From contig JABYQS010000001.1 of the NCBI GenBank assembly GCA_022592435.1, positions 744,001-808,000 of the forward strand: a stretch of DNA of 64,000 nucleotides. The letters run 5' to 3'. Position 1 is the stretch's first letter. Every line of letters starts with the position of its first letter. Under the pieces are notes generated by a model. It was not told where the DNA came from. It searched no databases and saw only the letters and a program-made list of their open reading frames with translations. This DNA comes from Cerioporus squamosus. Taxonomy: Eukaryota > Basidiomycota > Agaricomycetes > Polyporales > Polyporaceae. Below are positions 23,501 through 33,199 of this stretch, one piece after another. The translations under genes were made by a program, and so were the position numbers.

Positions 23501-25747
23501 CTCGGAGTCCGGCGTACTCCTGGGCGGGCTCGATGGACCAGCCTCGCTGAACATAGACTGCGGAGCATTGGCGGTAGTGCGGCTTTTGTCGAAATAAGCG
23601 CGGTTCGGCGTCGTCCGTGTACGTGAAAGACCCGGAGAAGGAAGTTGGTTGCCCGAATGCGGAGCTGGTGCGGTAATGGACCTGGCAAGGTGAGGCGCGC
23701 GAGGGGACGTAACTGTAACGTCTTCTTCGTCTTCCCGACTATGCCGATCCACGGAAGGCCCGGATTCCTCGGTATCCTCTGCATCCGTATTAGAGGTAAA
23801 TGTACTCCGGATGCTTGCCGACTGAAGTGGGAACATGGGCGTCGAAGGCTGGTAGTTGGGTGACAGCGGTCCACGGGAGAGGAGAGGTTCCATGAGAGCT
23901 TTCCAAGGACCCTGGAAAGGGTTCCCATCTACGAGTAGTGTTTCCAGCGCTGGCAAGGCGCACAGCCAGCTGGGCAACGAATGCATCTTGTTCCTGCGGA
24001 TGCTCAGCGAGTGAAGCTTTTCGAGGGCCGCAAGGTTGGCAGGGAGGGTACTGAGACCAGTGGAGTCGACAATCAGCACGCGCAAGTTGGTCAGCGTCGA
24101 CAGGAACGTCGGAAGAGCACGGAGGGGATTCGAAGCAATATTCAACTCCTCCAGATTGACGCATGATGACAGAGTTGGCGGAAGGGCACTGAGGAAGTTG
24201 GCGGAGATATCGAGGGCTAGTAGAGAGGCGCAAATTTGTGGCAACGTCGTTGCAAGGAACGAGGGAACTGCGTTCGGCGTCGGCGATGATCCAATGAGCA
24301 GATGGGTCGTTCCTAGCAAATGCCGTTGTCGCGTCAATGTACGGCATCGAGCTTAACAGAGCGGACGAGGCGTACCTGGGGCGACATGTAACCGCACGAC
24401 GGGTGTGTCGTCTCCTCTGACAATCACGCCACGCCCTTCTTCCGCCATGATCGCGGCAGAGGTGGGCTCCTCCTCGAGCTCCTCTTCCTCATCATCATCG
24501 AAAGAAGGATCATCGTCCGTCTCGTCTCCGCTGCCCAAACCTACTTCGTCGCGCTCGTCTGGGCGCTGCCAGCCCAAGTCGAAGCTGGGCGATCCGCGGA
24601 GCGGTGGCATGCCCTTCTCGTGCACGGACTCGGTCTTGCTGTTGGCGAGCGAGGAGGATCGCGAGCGGAGGCCGTTCTGGTAAAAGTCGGACCAGCGCGT
24701 TTGGTCGACGGGAGTCCTACCCTGCGTCGTGGTGGTCGCTCCGGACTCCTTCGAAAGAAGCTGGACGACGTCGTCGGTAGTGATTCCTACTCCCACACCC
24801 CTGCCGGACTCGTCGTCACCGAGAGCCACATGGACATGGCCGTAGTCACCTGATTTCGCCGATCCAGTATACGCAGAGGAGCGCGTCGATGCAGACGAGG
24901 AGTCCGCGGAGGAGAGCGCAGGCGTAGTGGTGCCTATGTGCCACCGGGGCGGCCTTCGGTACGGATATGGATCTGGGAACTGGTTGGGATCGGGGAGAGC
25001 GGTCACGGAGGTCGAGCGCTGGGAGGAATGAGAATAGCCGGAATCGGACAAGGCACCCTCCTCGTCGTTGCTGCTGCTGCCGAACGCAGTGTAGCCGAGA
25101 GCCGAGAGGGATTGCGAGTTGATTACGGGGGGCGGGGTGAGCATGGTCGGGGGAGAAGAAGCAATGAGGTAGGCACTGGAAGGTGATACGCCGGGCGACG
25201 CAGGGTCGTAGTCGGAGTTCCAGTCGTCCTGCGGGACGGAGACCTTGGAGGGCGTCGGGGCGCGGGGTCTTGCGAGCATGGCGGCCTTGCCTGGGGAGAA
25301 CGGAGAGGGCGGAGAGAGGGACGAGAAGTGGTAGTAGTCGAGTCCTGGGAGACAAGGGGATCAGCAGCTGTAGTCGAGATGTAAGGACCGCGGCGGGACG
25401 GAGGAAGGAGCGTGCAGCAGACGGGGACGGCGGGAGGAGAAGACGGGAGGAATGAATGGAGGAAGAGGCCTGAGCGAGGTCCTGGCCGTCTGCGGTAACC
25501 GTGACGGGCCAGCTTCTCTGGGCGCAAATTACCGGGCGAGCCCCATAACGGGTCGAGGGTCCATCATTCGCGGCGTCGAGCATGGACACTCACCAGACTT
25601 CCTGTTCACCACCCGCTTCTCCTCCTCGTCCGCCCAAAGTCCCAGCACCGGGCTGTCGACGTCCAGGTCGTCGTCCTGCGCCAGGCGCGCGCCCGGCCGA
25701 GACGTGTACGACGAGTACAGCTCATCTTCGAAGGCTGACCCTGGCAT
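20560..25747 (-). CDS. LRR-RhoGEF-PH multidomain protein
   Basis: Eight exons (25594-25747, 24376-25344, 22128-24312, 21739-22071, 21367-21685, 21117-21313, 20655-21067, 20594-20560) join exactly to 1534 residues. Order: acidic disordered N-terminus (DDDPSFDDDEEEELEEE), a run of leucine-rich repeats at about residues 400-505 (LLALDISANFLSALPPTL, NLRVLIVDSTGLSTLPANL), a long Ser-rich linker, a Dbl-homology domain at about 1098-1325 (REIVETERTYVKGLQELVDI and the CR3 signature YLLLPVQRIPRYRLLLEEL), then a PH-like domain to the C-terminus. DH-PH units exchange GDP for GTP on Rho-family GTPases, here likely Cdc42, Rac or Rho1 in polar growth; the partner is inference. Intron 1 is 249 nt, the longest in the gene. 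The last exon encodes only AINIHIPASKA. No frame breaks occur over 4.6 kb of coding sequence. Confidence 0.9.
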
Positions 25748-27224
25748 TCGGCGCAGACTTGCTGGCGGTCGGCGAGACTGACAGAAAGCTCGTGGCAGAC
25801 GCACAGAACGATGTACAGATGAAAGAGGACGACGCGAAGATGGGGCGTCGCGAGTCTCAGCCCGGAGATGCCGTCGCTAGCAGTAGTTGCCACAACCGCT
25901 CTCGAGCCCATGAGGCTCCCATGCCCAGCACTCCCCCGCCGAGATCATCCATCATTGCACGCCCGTGCGCCATGATTGTATCAGCCAAGTACAGCCCTCC
26001 CGCCTCCATAGTCAAAGCATGCCCTCTATCCCTTGTGGAACAGTCCCGAGGCGATTTCGACTGCAAACGCGATCCCAACTCATTTTCACTCGTGAGCAGC
26101 GTCCACGTACTTCCATACCTCCTGCCCGTCTGCAGCGGCCAGCATGCTTAACAAACGTTTAGCTCTACACGCATCAGCACGGGCGAGCCCCCATCTCATG
26201 TCAGGATGTCACACCGGGATTATTATGGAGCTTCTCAGGTTCTGAGTAATGGCGAGTGAGCCAGAGAATGCTTCTCAATCCTCCACCCTGCCGCGGTCAG
26301 CCAGGCCTTCGTGCGGTATAGCCAAGGAGAGCGTGCGCCGTCCAGGCAGACCCCGTTGCTGTGTGATACGCATTGCGCAGCGCTCAAACATACATGCGGA
26401 GGACCGACTCTCGGCCGCTGCCTACGGTGCACACGATCCCGCCACCCGGCGAGCGCGCAGCTGCGCCCGACGTGGAAAAAATGTTGAAGGGCCAACGCAG
26501 GCCAACGCTCCCAGCTCCAAGGTTCGTCCTTTTGACACATGAGCGGGTACTTCTTACGAAGCCTTCGTCGCTGCGTTCCTCGCAGTATCACAGCGTTCCA
26601 TCATGATAATCATGTCAAACGCGACGCGAAGGGGGCTGCGTCCACGGACCAATTGTAAGGGTGGGATCAGCACCATCATACGCTAACTCCCCGTGCAAGG
26701 CCACAGGCAGTAATGCGACACAGCACCATTGACACCTGCACGTATGAGACCGTCCGCGGTCCCGACTCCCTTCGACATTGAGGCGGCGCACGTACTACGG
26801 CTCATCATGCATCATACCCGGTACCCGAACCTATCCAACCCACGACCACCGCCGCACCGCCGCAGCGAACGCGCTCCGGGAGACCAAGCATCGGAGGCAC
26901 AGTCAAGGAACCCTGCCATGTGCATGTCATGAAAACGTACGTGCGCAGCCCCAGGAGGGCCTTCGCTGGCAATGCCGCGGACAGATACCCCGGCATTCAA
27001 TGTTTCGAACGCGATCCGATAATTGTGCGGCGCAAGGATGCGCAGCGGCCTTGACAGTTGGCGGGAGTCGAAGCAACCCCAAGATGCCAGCGGGATACAT
27101 GCGAGTCGCTCGCCGCGACGCCGCCGAATGGAGCCGGGACTTCGTTTCGACTGCATACATGTCGAGAACAGTCTACACTGTGCATTCCTTTGAGGCGGGC
27201 TCCAGCTTTAGATGGGTGCAATGT
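25748..27224. other. Gene-free region upstream of the RhoGEF gene
   Basis: About 1.5 kb without a supportable gene. Open frames occur on both strands but lack conserved motifs, intron signals or consistent codon use. The first few hundred bases presumably include the RhoGEF promoter. It leads into the foldback repeat that begins at about 27225. Confidence 0.45.
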
Positions 27225-27993
27225 CTACGGTACGCGGGGAGTCCGTGGATGAAATTCCCGCGCTCGGACTCAGACGCTCGCGGCTCCTGGTTCGAGCCCA
27301 GCCCGGACCGACATGCTCTGAGTGAACTCTTCTGATTCTGCCGGATCCTACGGACACTCTGTCATCTTCCGAAGACGCACTTGTATTTTACGACTTATTC
27401 TGGCACTCTATGCCGCAGGAAACCGCTTCGGAGGGGAGATCTACCGAGCGCCTAATGGCGGATAACGCCGTCTATATAGATAACTCCCTGATTGATTGGA
27501 TCTAATCACTTCCACCGATAATTACTCATTTGAGTTACTCAGTAAGTCTATCTGGTCGCTCTTGTCAAGTGCATCGGCATCGTGCTGTACTTACTTCGAA
27601 GATGTTGCCTATAGTCTGTAGCAATAGCATGAGCAGTTTTGTAAGGTAAGTGCTGCTGTATCCCACCGTCAAGGATCCAGATGCCGAATAAGTCACCCCG
27701 GTAAGCACGCCAAATAAAGTATATAAGTAGTTGTGATTGATAATCTCAAGTTATCTGTGCATCAAGCGCCCGCGTAGATCCCCTCTCCAAAGTGATTTTC
27801 TGGGGAATAGAGGGTCACAATAAGTCGTAAAATACCGAAGTACCTTCAGAAGATGACAGAATGTCTGTAGGATGCAGCAGAAACATGGCTATCTACTCAG
27901 AGGATGTTGGCGTGGCGGGGGCTCGAACCAGGAGCCGCGAGCGTCTGAGTCCGAGCGCGGGAATTTCATCCACGGACTCCCCGCGTACCGTAA
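27225..27993. repeat. Foldback element: long imperfect inverted repeat
   Basis: The left arm (about 27225-27480) and the reverse complement of the right arm (about 27740-27993) align over some 250 bp. The outermost 74 bp (27226-27299 against 27919-27992) are identical by eye; inner parts such as TCTGTCATCTTC and GTATTTTACGACTTATT match with many transitions. Each arm contains GGTTCGAGCCC, a perfect match to the polymerase III B-box consensus (27289-27299 plus; 27919-27929 minus). The centre is AT-rich and has no open frame of note. It could be a non-autonomous foldback transposon or two SINE-like copies inserted head-to-head. No target-site duplication was identified. Confidence 0.75.
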
Positions 27994-28099
27994 ATGTCCG
28001 AGTCAAAGATGTGTCACTAGTTTGAGTTCATGTAGCTGTTTGAGGTGCGCCGGAAGGCAAGTAAGAATGCAAAGGGCGCCGGAGCACTCCCGGTACCGT

Positions 28100-28511
28100 G
28101 CCAGTCTCCGATTTTATCGTACTTCGGAAGGGCATCCAAGCGGCGCCGGTATGAGTATTCACACATGTGCAGATGCATGGTGCAGGCCGTATGAGGGAGA
28201 GACTCGACGTTGGCGGAGAGGAACGCTCTGCGACGTCCATCCTAGTATATAGTAGCTTCCGCAAGACTACTACATAGCCTTGTTATCATGCGATCGCGAG
28301 TACATGCCAGTCTCCAATTCCATCGTACTTCGGAAGGGCATCCAAGCGGCGCCGGTATGAGGATTCTCACATGTGCAGATGCATGGTGCAGGCTGTATGA
28401 GGGAGAGACTCGACGTTGGCGAAGAGGAACGCTCTGCGGCGTCCATCCTAGTATATAGTAGTTTCCGCAAGACTACTACATAGCCTTGTTATCATGCGAT
28501 CGCGAGTCCAT
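28100..28511. repeat. Tandem duplication, two copies of a 206 bp unit
   Basis: Units 28100-28305 and 28306-28511 are direct repeats differing at a small number of positions (for example GATTTTATCG against AATTCCATCG near the start). Each unit carries GTAGT...ACTAC hairpin-forming sequence around TTCCGCAAGACTACTAC and ends with GCGATCGCGA. They do not resemble the flanking genes. They lie about 100 bp beyond the foldback element, so the segment is a small repeat island. Confidence 0.85.
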
Positions 28512-29000
28512 GACCGCATGATGCGGACCTCGTACAGGGCCGACTGACGAAGAAGGGCACAATTAAGTTGCTCCCGGGCGAGCATGCCAAGGTAAGACTT
28601 GTCTTCCCGCGATCGTTCGCCGAACGGGCCGCGAACACAAGCGAACTATATACGGGAGAACACCTCAAACTTGTGGGTCCAGATGTGACCACGAGCGAGC
28701 GTACTGCACAATGACCACTGCCACCAGTGTGACTGACTATGAGCGAGTGAGCTGCACACAGGTAGTCCCCACGCACACATCCTCCTCTAGCGAAGCGAAA
28801 ATGGCTGTTGGTTCGCATAATAATATTCCTTCCCTTTATAGTCAACAACTGTGATACTATATCTATGATACATTCATTACAGGAGCGTTTTGCACAGAGG
28901 TAGGTGCGGCGTGTGAGGTAGTCATTGAAGACAGCATTACAACAAAGACTACGAGCATTACAGCGACGTGCGTGCGATAGCAACATTGACCACAGGTCAT
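28512..29000. other. Region between the repeat island and the permease stop
   Basis: About 490 bp. A minus-strand open frame at 28492-28986 covers it but overlaps the tandem repeat and shows no domain or hydrophobic pattern that I recognise. Part of it is likely permease 3' UTR. Confidence 0.4.
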
Positions 29001-31221
29001 TTACATCTGCGTGAGCTCGTCAGCAACACGTTCGGTGTGGCGGAGCAAACAGAAGGGAACTCACCAGCCAGCCCCAGAAACGCTCGACCCAGTTCCTCGG
29101 AGGGGGCTCGTCGTAGCAGTCCGCCTCGATCTCCTTCAGGCCCGTAACGAAGTCCATGTCCTCGGGCTTGACAAGCGGCACGCGGAAGTAGAGCTTCGCG
29201 CCGATGTAGAGTACCGGGAACAGCGCGAAGGGGAGGTAGTTCGTCACGAACGTATCCGTCGCCCAGTGACCCTTGATGAAAACCGAGAAGCCCGAGAACT
29301 ACAGCGACGCTGTTAGCGGAGAAACACACGAGAAGAGGAGCGCGACGACTCACGAAACAGATCAGCAGACACATGAATATGGCATACCACGCAGCATATG
29401 GCTGGAGGACGTGCGCATAGGGGAGCGTCGCACGATCGAAGCCCTGGACCTTGAAGCCCTTGTAGAAGCGGACGTAGGTGACGCAGATACCAAACCAGGT
29501 CATCAGACCGGCGATGGAAGTCACTGCGGATGATCGGTCAGCACCTGAACTGCGAGAAGACGCTTTGAAGGCGACTTACTGTTGACGAACCAGTTGAACA
29601 CCTTGCCTGAGCCGCTGGAGATACCCATGTACGCGAGGGTAGAGAAGAGCGCACAGAAGAAGAGGGAAACGATCGGAAGACCCCGGTTCGTCACCTTGGT
29701 GAAGATCTTCGGTGCGTTCCCAGCAAGGGCAAGACCATCTGAGATTGCTCGTCAGTACGTCACTCGAGCATGTGAAGGTTGTCAACATACAAAGGGCACG
29801 AGAACTGGTATAGAGGTCAGAGGATGCAGCGGACCACGCGGAGGTCAAGAGGGCAGCGTTGATGACCGACGGCAGGCCCTTGATACCGGCAGTCTTGATC
29901 GCAATGACGAAGGGCGACTTGGCAGCGTTGGAGTCCTTGAGGTTGAGATCGGGGTGATTCGATGGGACAAGAAGACCGATAATGGTGACACCGCCGATGT
30001 AGAACAGCAGGATACGGACGTAGACACGCTTGATCGCCTTCGGCAGGTTGCGACGAGGGTTCTTCGCCTCACCAGCAGCGATCTAGAATGAAGAGTGAGT
30101 TTTGTGCGCAATTTGCATATCAGCAACGACGGTGACGTACCGCAACGATTTCGGTACCAATGAACGAGAATGCGGATTGCGTCAGGACATTGAACCAGCC
30201 GAGGAACTGGCCCTTTGCGCCTGCGATGCCGTCGAACTGGACGAAGGGACCGGGGTTCTTCCAGTAGCGGAAGCCGAGGCGATCGTGGTTGGGTCCGCCG
30301 CCCAAGTCGAGAACGATACCGAGAATGATCAGGCCAGTGATAGTGATGACCTTGATGGAGCTAACGGGCGGTCCATGATGAGCTCAGCAGGCGACGTCAA
30401 GACTATTGCAAAACGACTTACGCGAATATAAACTCGGCCTCGCCATAGATACCAGCACCGAACATGTTGATCGTCACGACGACGACCAAGCACATCGTTA
30501 TCCATACGGCATTGTTGACGGACTGGTTCCAAAAGTTGATAAGGACGGCCGCTGCGCTCAACTCAGCAGGCAAGATGATGGTCCAGTTGTACCCTAGAGA
30601 TCGCGCAGGGTCAGTTAGCGCTCCCGATATCGTATGGCAACGCAAAACCACGTACAGTAGTTCCAGCCCTGTAGACGCATAGATCAGCTAATGCTACGAA
30701 CTAAGACTGGGTATCTACTGACCATAGTGAATGAGAATGCAGGGTCCACGAAACGCTCGGCCAGCTTGATGTGACCACCGGGTAGAGGGAGATAGGCAAC
30801 CATCTCTCCTAGGGATATCTACAGAGCGCACCCAAGGGTCAATCAACGTCGGACTGCCAGAGGACTGGATGAGAAGCGCGTACCATGACACTGTAGCAGA
30901 CGGTGCCGACTGCCGCGTAACCGAGCAAGAGACCGATGGGACCACCTGATGCCAATGAAGACGCCGTGCCCAAGAACAGACCAGTACCGATGACACCTGC
31001 GAAGTCGCGCGAGTTGATTACAGGTCTGGTCTGGAGAGGAAGACGCGGATGTACATACCACCGATACTGATCATGGCGATGTGCCTGTTCTTGAGCTGAC
31101 GCTTCAAGGTGCCTTCCTGGGGGACTGCGCCCGACTGCGACTCGGAGTCGTAGTCCAGACGCTTCTCCACGACGGCCTCGCTCACGATGTGAGAGTCGGC
31201 CTGCTTGTCCTCGACGCCCAT
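29001..31221 (-). CDS. Amino-acid permease (APC superfamily, YAT-type)
   Basis: Eleven exons: 31059-31221, 30884-30996, 30723-30818, 30656-30668, 30422-30593, 30141-30360, 29791-30082, 29580-29738, 29354-29523, 29065-29298 and 29001-29006; exactly in frame, 545 residues. A hydrophilic N-tail with LKRQLKNRHIAMISIGG leads into TM1 with GVIGTGLFLGTA, the glycine-rich substrate-binding break of the APC fold. Further marks are SLGEMVAYLPLPGGHIKLAE, GWNYWYNWTIILPAELSAAA, IGTEIVAIAAGEAKNPRRNL and about 12 membrane segments. Such proteins import amino acids by proton symport at the plasma membrane. Exon 4 is 13 nt (GWNY). The terminal exon holds only ATG TAA, so the protein ends WGWLM; retention of that intron would instead add a short unrelated tail. 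Confidence 0.92.
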
Positions 31222-31689
31222 GACTGTAGAAGAGTATAGGATGGATCGGCGACTGACTGGCTCGGGGAGAGGAAGATGGATGGCAAAGCGCAGGGGGGTG
31301 GTGGGTGGATCTTCTCTTCGCTCGGCATCCCACGGTGGGTACTACACTTATATAGCGGGACGGGGCGCATGTGGAATCTGTCCAGCGCCATTGACGCGCG
31401 CACCCCAGGGCGCTCGCTAGACGCGGCGTATGCTTGGAGGCGATGCCACGCCAAAAAAAATTCCCGCGATATCTCGACTGGAGGCGGCCCCGACGCGCCT
31501 CTCCTAGGGGAGTCGACGTCCCGGACGTGTTCCGTCCGAAGCTAACCCCCATCCGACCATGTCAGCAAAGGTCAGCACCTGCTCGCCCGGACCTCCCGCA
31601 CAGACGCGAACCTTCGACGCAGGCTGCGAGTTCCCTGCCACCGTCTGCTGACTCGAGTCCGCGCGCGTCTAGATGGACCTCTCAGCGGC

Positions 31690-32326
31690 AGGACCCCCGA
31701 CAATAGCGCCAACAGGCCTCATACACAATCCGGACAAAATCGCCGGCAGACGGGGGCCTATGCCTGATAAAATCCGGACAAAATAGCTCAAAATCGGAGG
31801 AAGGTCCGATACGAGAATCCGGACATATGTGCCGGCAGGTCTCGGAGGCCCGATACAAGCTGGGTGTCAAGGGCTCCGGGGACTTACTCTAACTTACCCT
31901 GATAAGCTAGTCTTGCTTATCCCCCCCTTTGATCGGAGTAAGTAGCAGCTTCTAAGTCGACGTTATACTGCCGGCCCGTCAGCAAGCACCGCGACCCGTG
32001 AGAACGCTTCTTGTACGACCGGTTCTGCACCCCAAAATCAGCCACATGCGCACTGGGGACGTGTCCAGGACTGCCCTAGCTTTCCGGGTCTGCACCATGG
32101 TCCGTAGGGAGCCCAGAGAGACGTTCTGAGTGGTTTGGAGCCGAAAAACGCGATTTTTAGGCCCATAAGAGGCCTGATAGAAAGTCCGGACAAATCGCCG
32201 GTCGAACGCCGAATGCCTGATAAAGTCCGGACATTTGGGCCTCCAGAAAAGGCCCGATACTCCGGACAAAATGGGCAGATTTCAGCCGGTTTGTATGAGG
32301 CATTTAGCGCCATTGTCGGGGGTCCT
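31690..32326. mobile_element. Non-autonomous hAT-like DNA transposon (MITE)
   Basis: A 637 bp element bounded by terminal inverted repeats: AGGACCCCCGACAAT is perfect at both ends and similarity continues for about 40 bp. It is flanked by exact 8 bp direct repeats TCAGCGGC at 31682-31689 and 32327-32334. An 8 bp target-site duplication is characteristic of hAT elements. There is no transposase frame. Six copies of TCCGGACA lie inside: at 31729, 31773 and 31817 near the left end (44 bp apart) and at 32185, 32226 and 32261 near the right end, the usual placement of sub-terminal transposase binding sites. Mobilisation would need a transposase supplied from elsewhere. Assignment to hAT rests on duplication length only. 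Confidence 0.82.
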
Positions 32327-32334
32327 TCAGCGGC

Positions 32335-33199
32335 CTGCGATAAAGACAGCTAGCCGATGTGGGGTAGATCAGTCGGCGTTCTCACGGGGTCCATATCAGG
32401 GATCGTGGCGTCCTACGCGAGCAAACCACAAGTGATCCTGATACGTCGTCCGGTCCTTCTAACGCCTGCCCTGTCTGGACTCTGCCACCTGAGCTGAGGC
32501 AGCTTCAAAGATTGGAGCTCCTGCACACCCGAACCACTCCATCATGCACGCATCCCTGCGTCGCTGCCCGTCCTCGTCCCTCGCCGACTCTCCCAGAACC
32601 GGCGCGAACATCTGGGCGCCTGCGGCGAGCAGTGGGGTCGGCTGTATTCGTCGCCTACTCTCGGCTATTCCAGACATCCTGCGGCGCGATCGGGCACATA
32701 TGGCATTCCCCGACTTTTCGATCGACTTGTTTACCGCGCCACCCGTTATCTCGCTTACCCCAAACTGGTTGTCCCCCCGTATCCCGCACTCTTCGGGCTT
32801 CATGCTGTGAACGCTGTGCCTGCCACCCTCCTCGCCTGCCAACTACACTGACTGCGAGTGTACAGCAGCAGCATAGGAATACGTACCGTCAAACAACCTG
32901 CGCCAGCTTGTTCGCGTACACCGATACCAGCAGGACGTGACCCTGCATCTACGCTCACACGACCGTGTAGGTACCGCCGGTTGCGGAACGCCTCCATCTT
33001 GTGCGTTTTAGGAATAGTGCAAGGCACCGAAACGTATACAGTCAGTCTGGCACTTCAAAATCTACGGGCAGAAATTTCATCTGTTTCCAGGAACTCCAGG
33101 TCGCCAGCACAACCCTCAATTCAGCGAGCGTGTCTACGTCCTGCCTGCGTCCTGCAAACCCCTAAAGTAGGAGCATCGCTAACACGAACGAACGGCAAT
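32335..33199. other. Intergenic between the transposon and the kinase-like gene
   Basis: About 0.86 kb. A minus-strand frame at 32459-32842 and a plus-strand one at 32858-33541 are open, but the latter is antisense to the kinase-like gene and neither has conserved features. I call no gene. Confidence 0.4.

Noticed and set aside
27226..27299. A 74 bp sequence with a perfect B-box that could be a tRNA gene
   Set aside because: No A box, no 7 bp acceptor stem on either copy (3' flanks differ), and no convincing anticodon stem. Kept only as part of the foldback repeat.
31729..32268. Regularly spaced TCCGGACA words as a possible CRISPR-like array
   Set aside because: The words are only 8 bp, spacers are not unique units of constant length, the genome is eukaryotic, and the transposon ends explain them better.
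32459..32842. A 127-codon minus-strand frame near the transposon
   Set aside because: No conserved motif and composition no different from the other frames of the region; not enough to call a gene.
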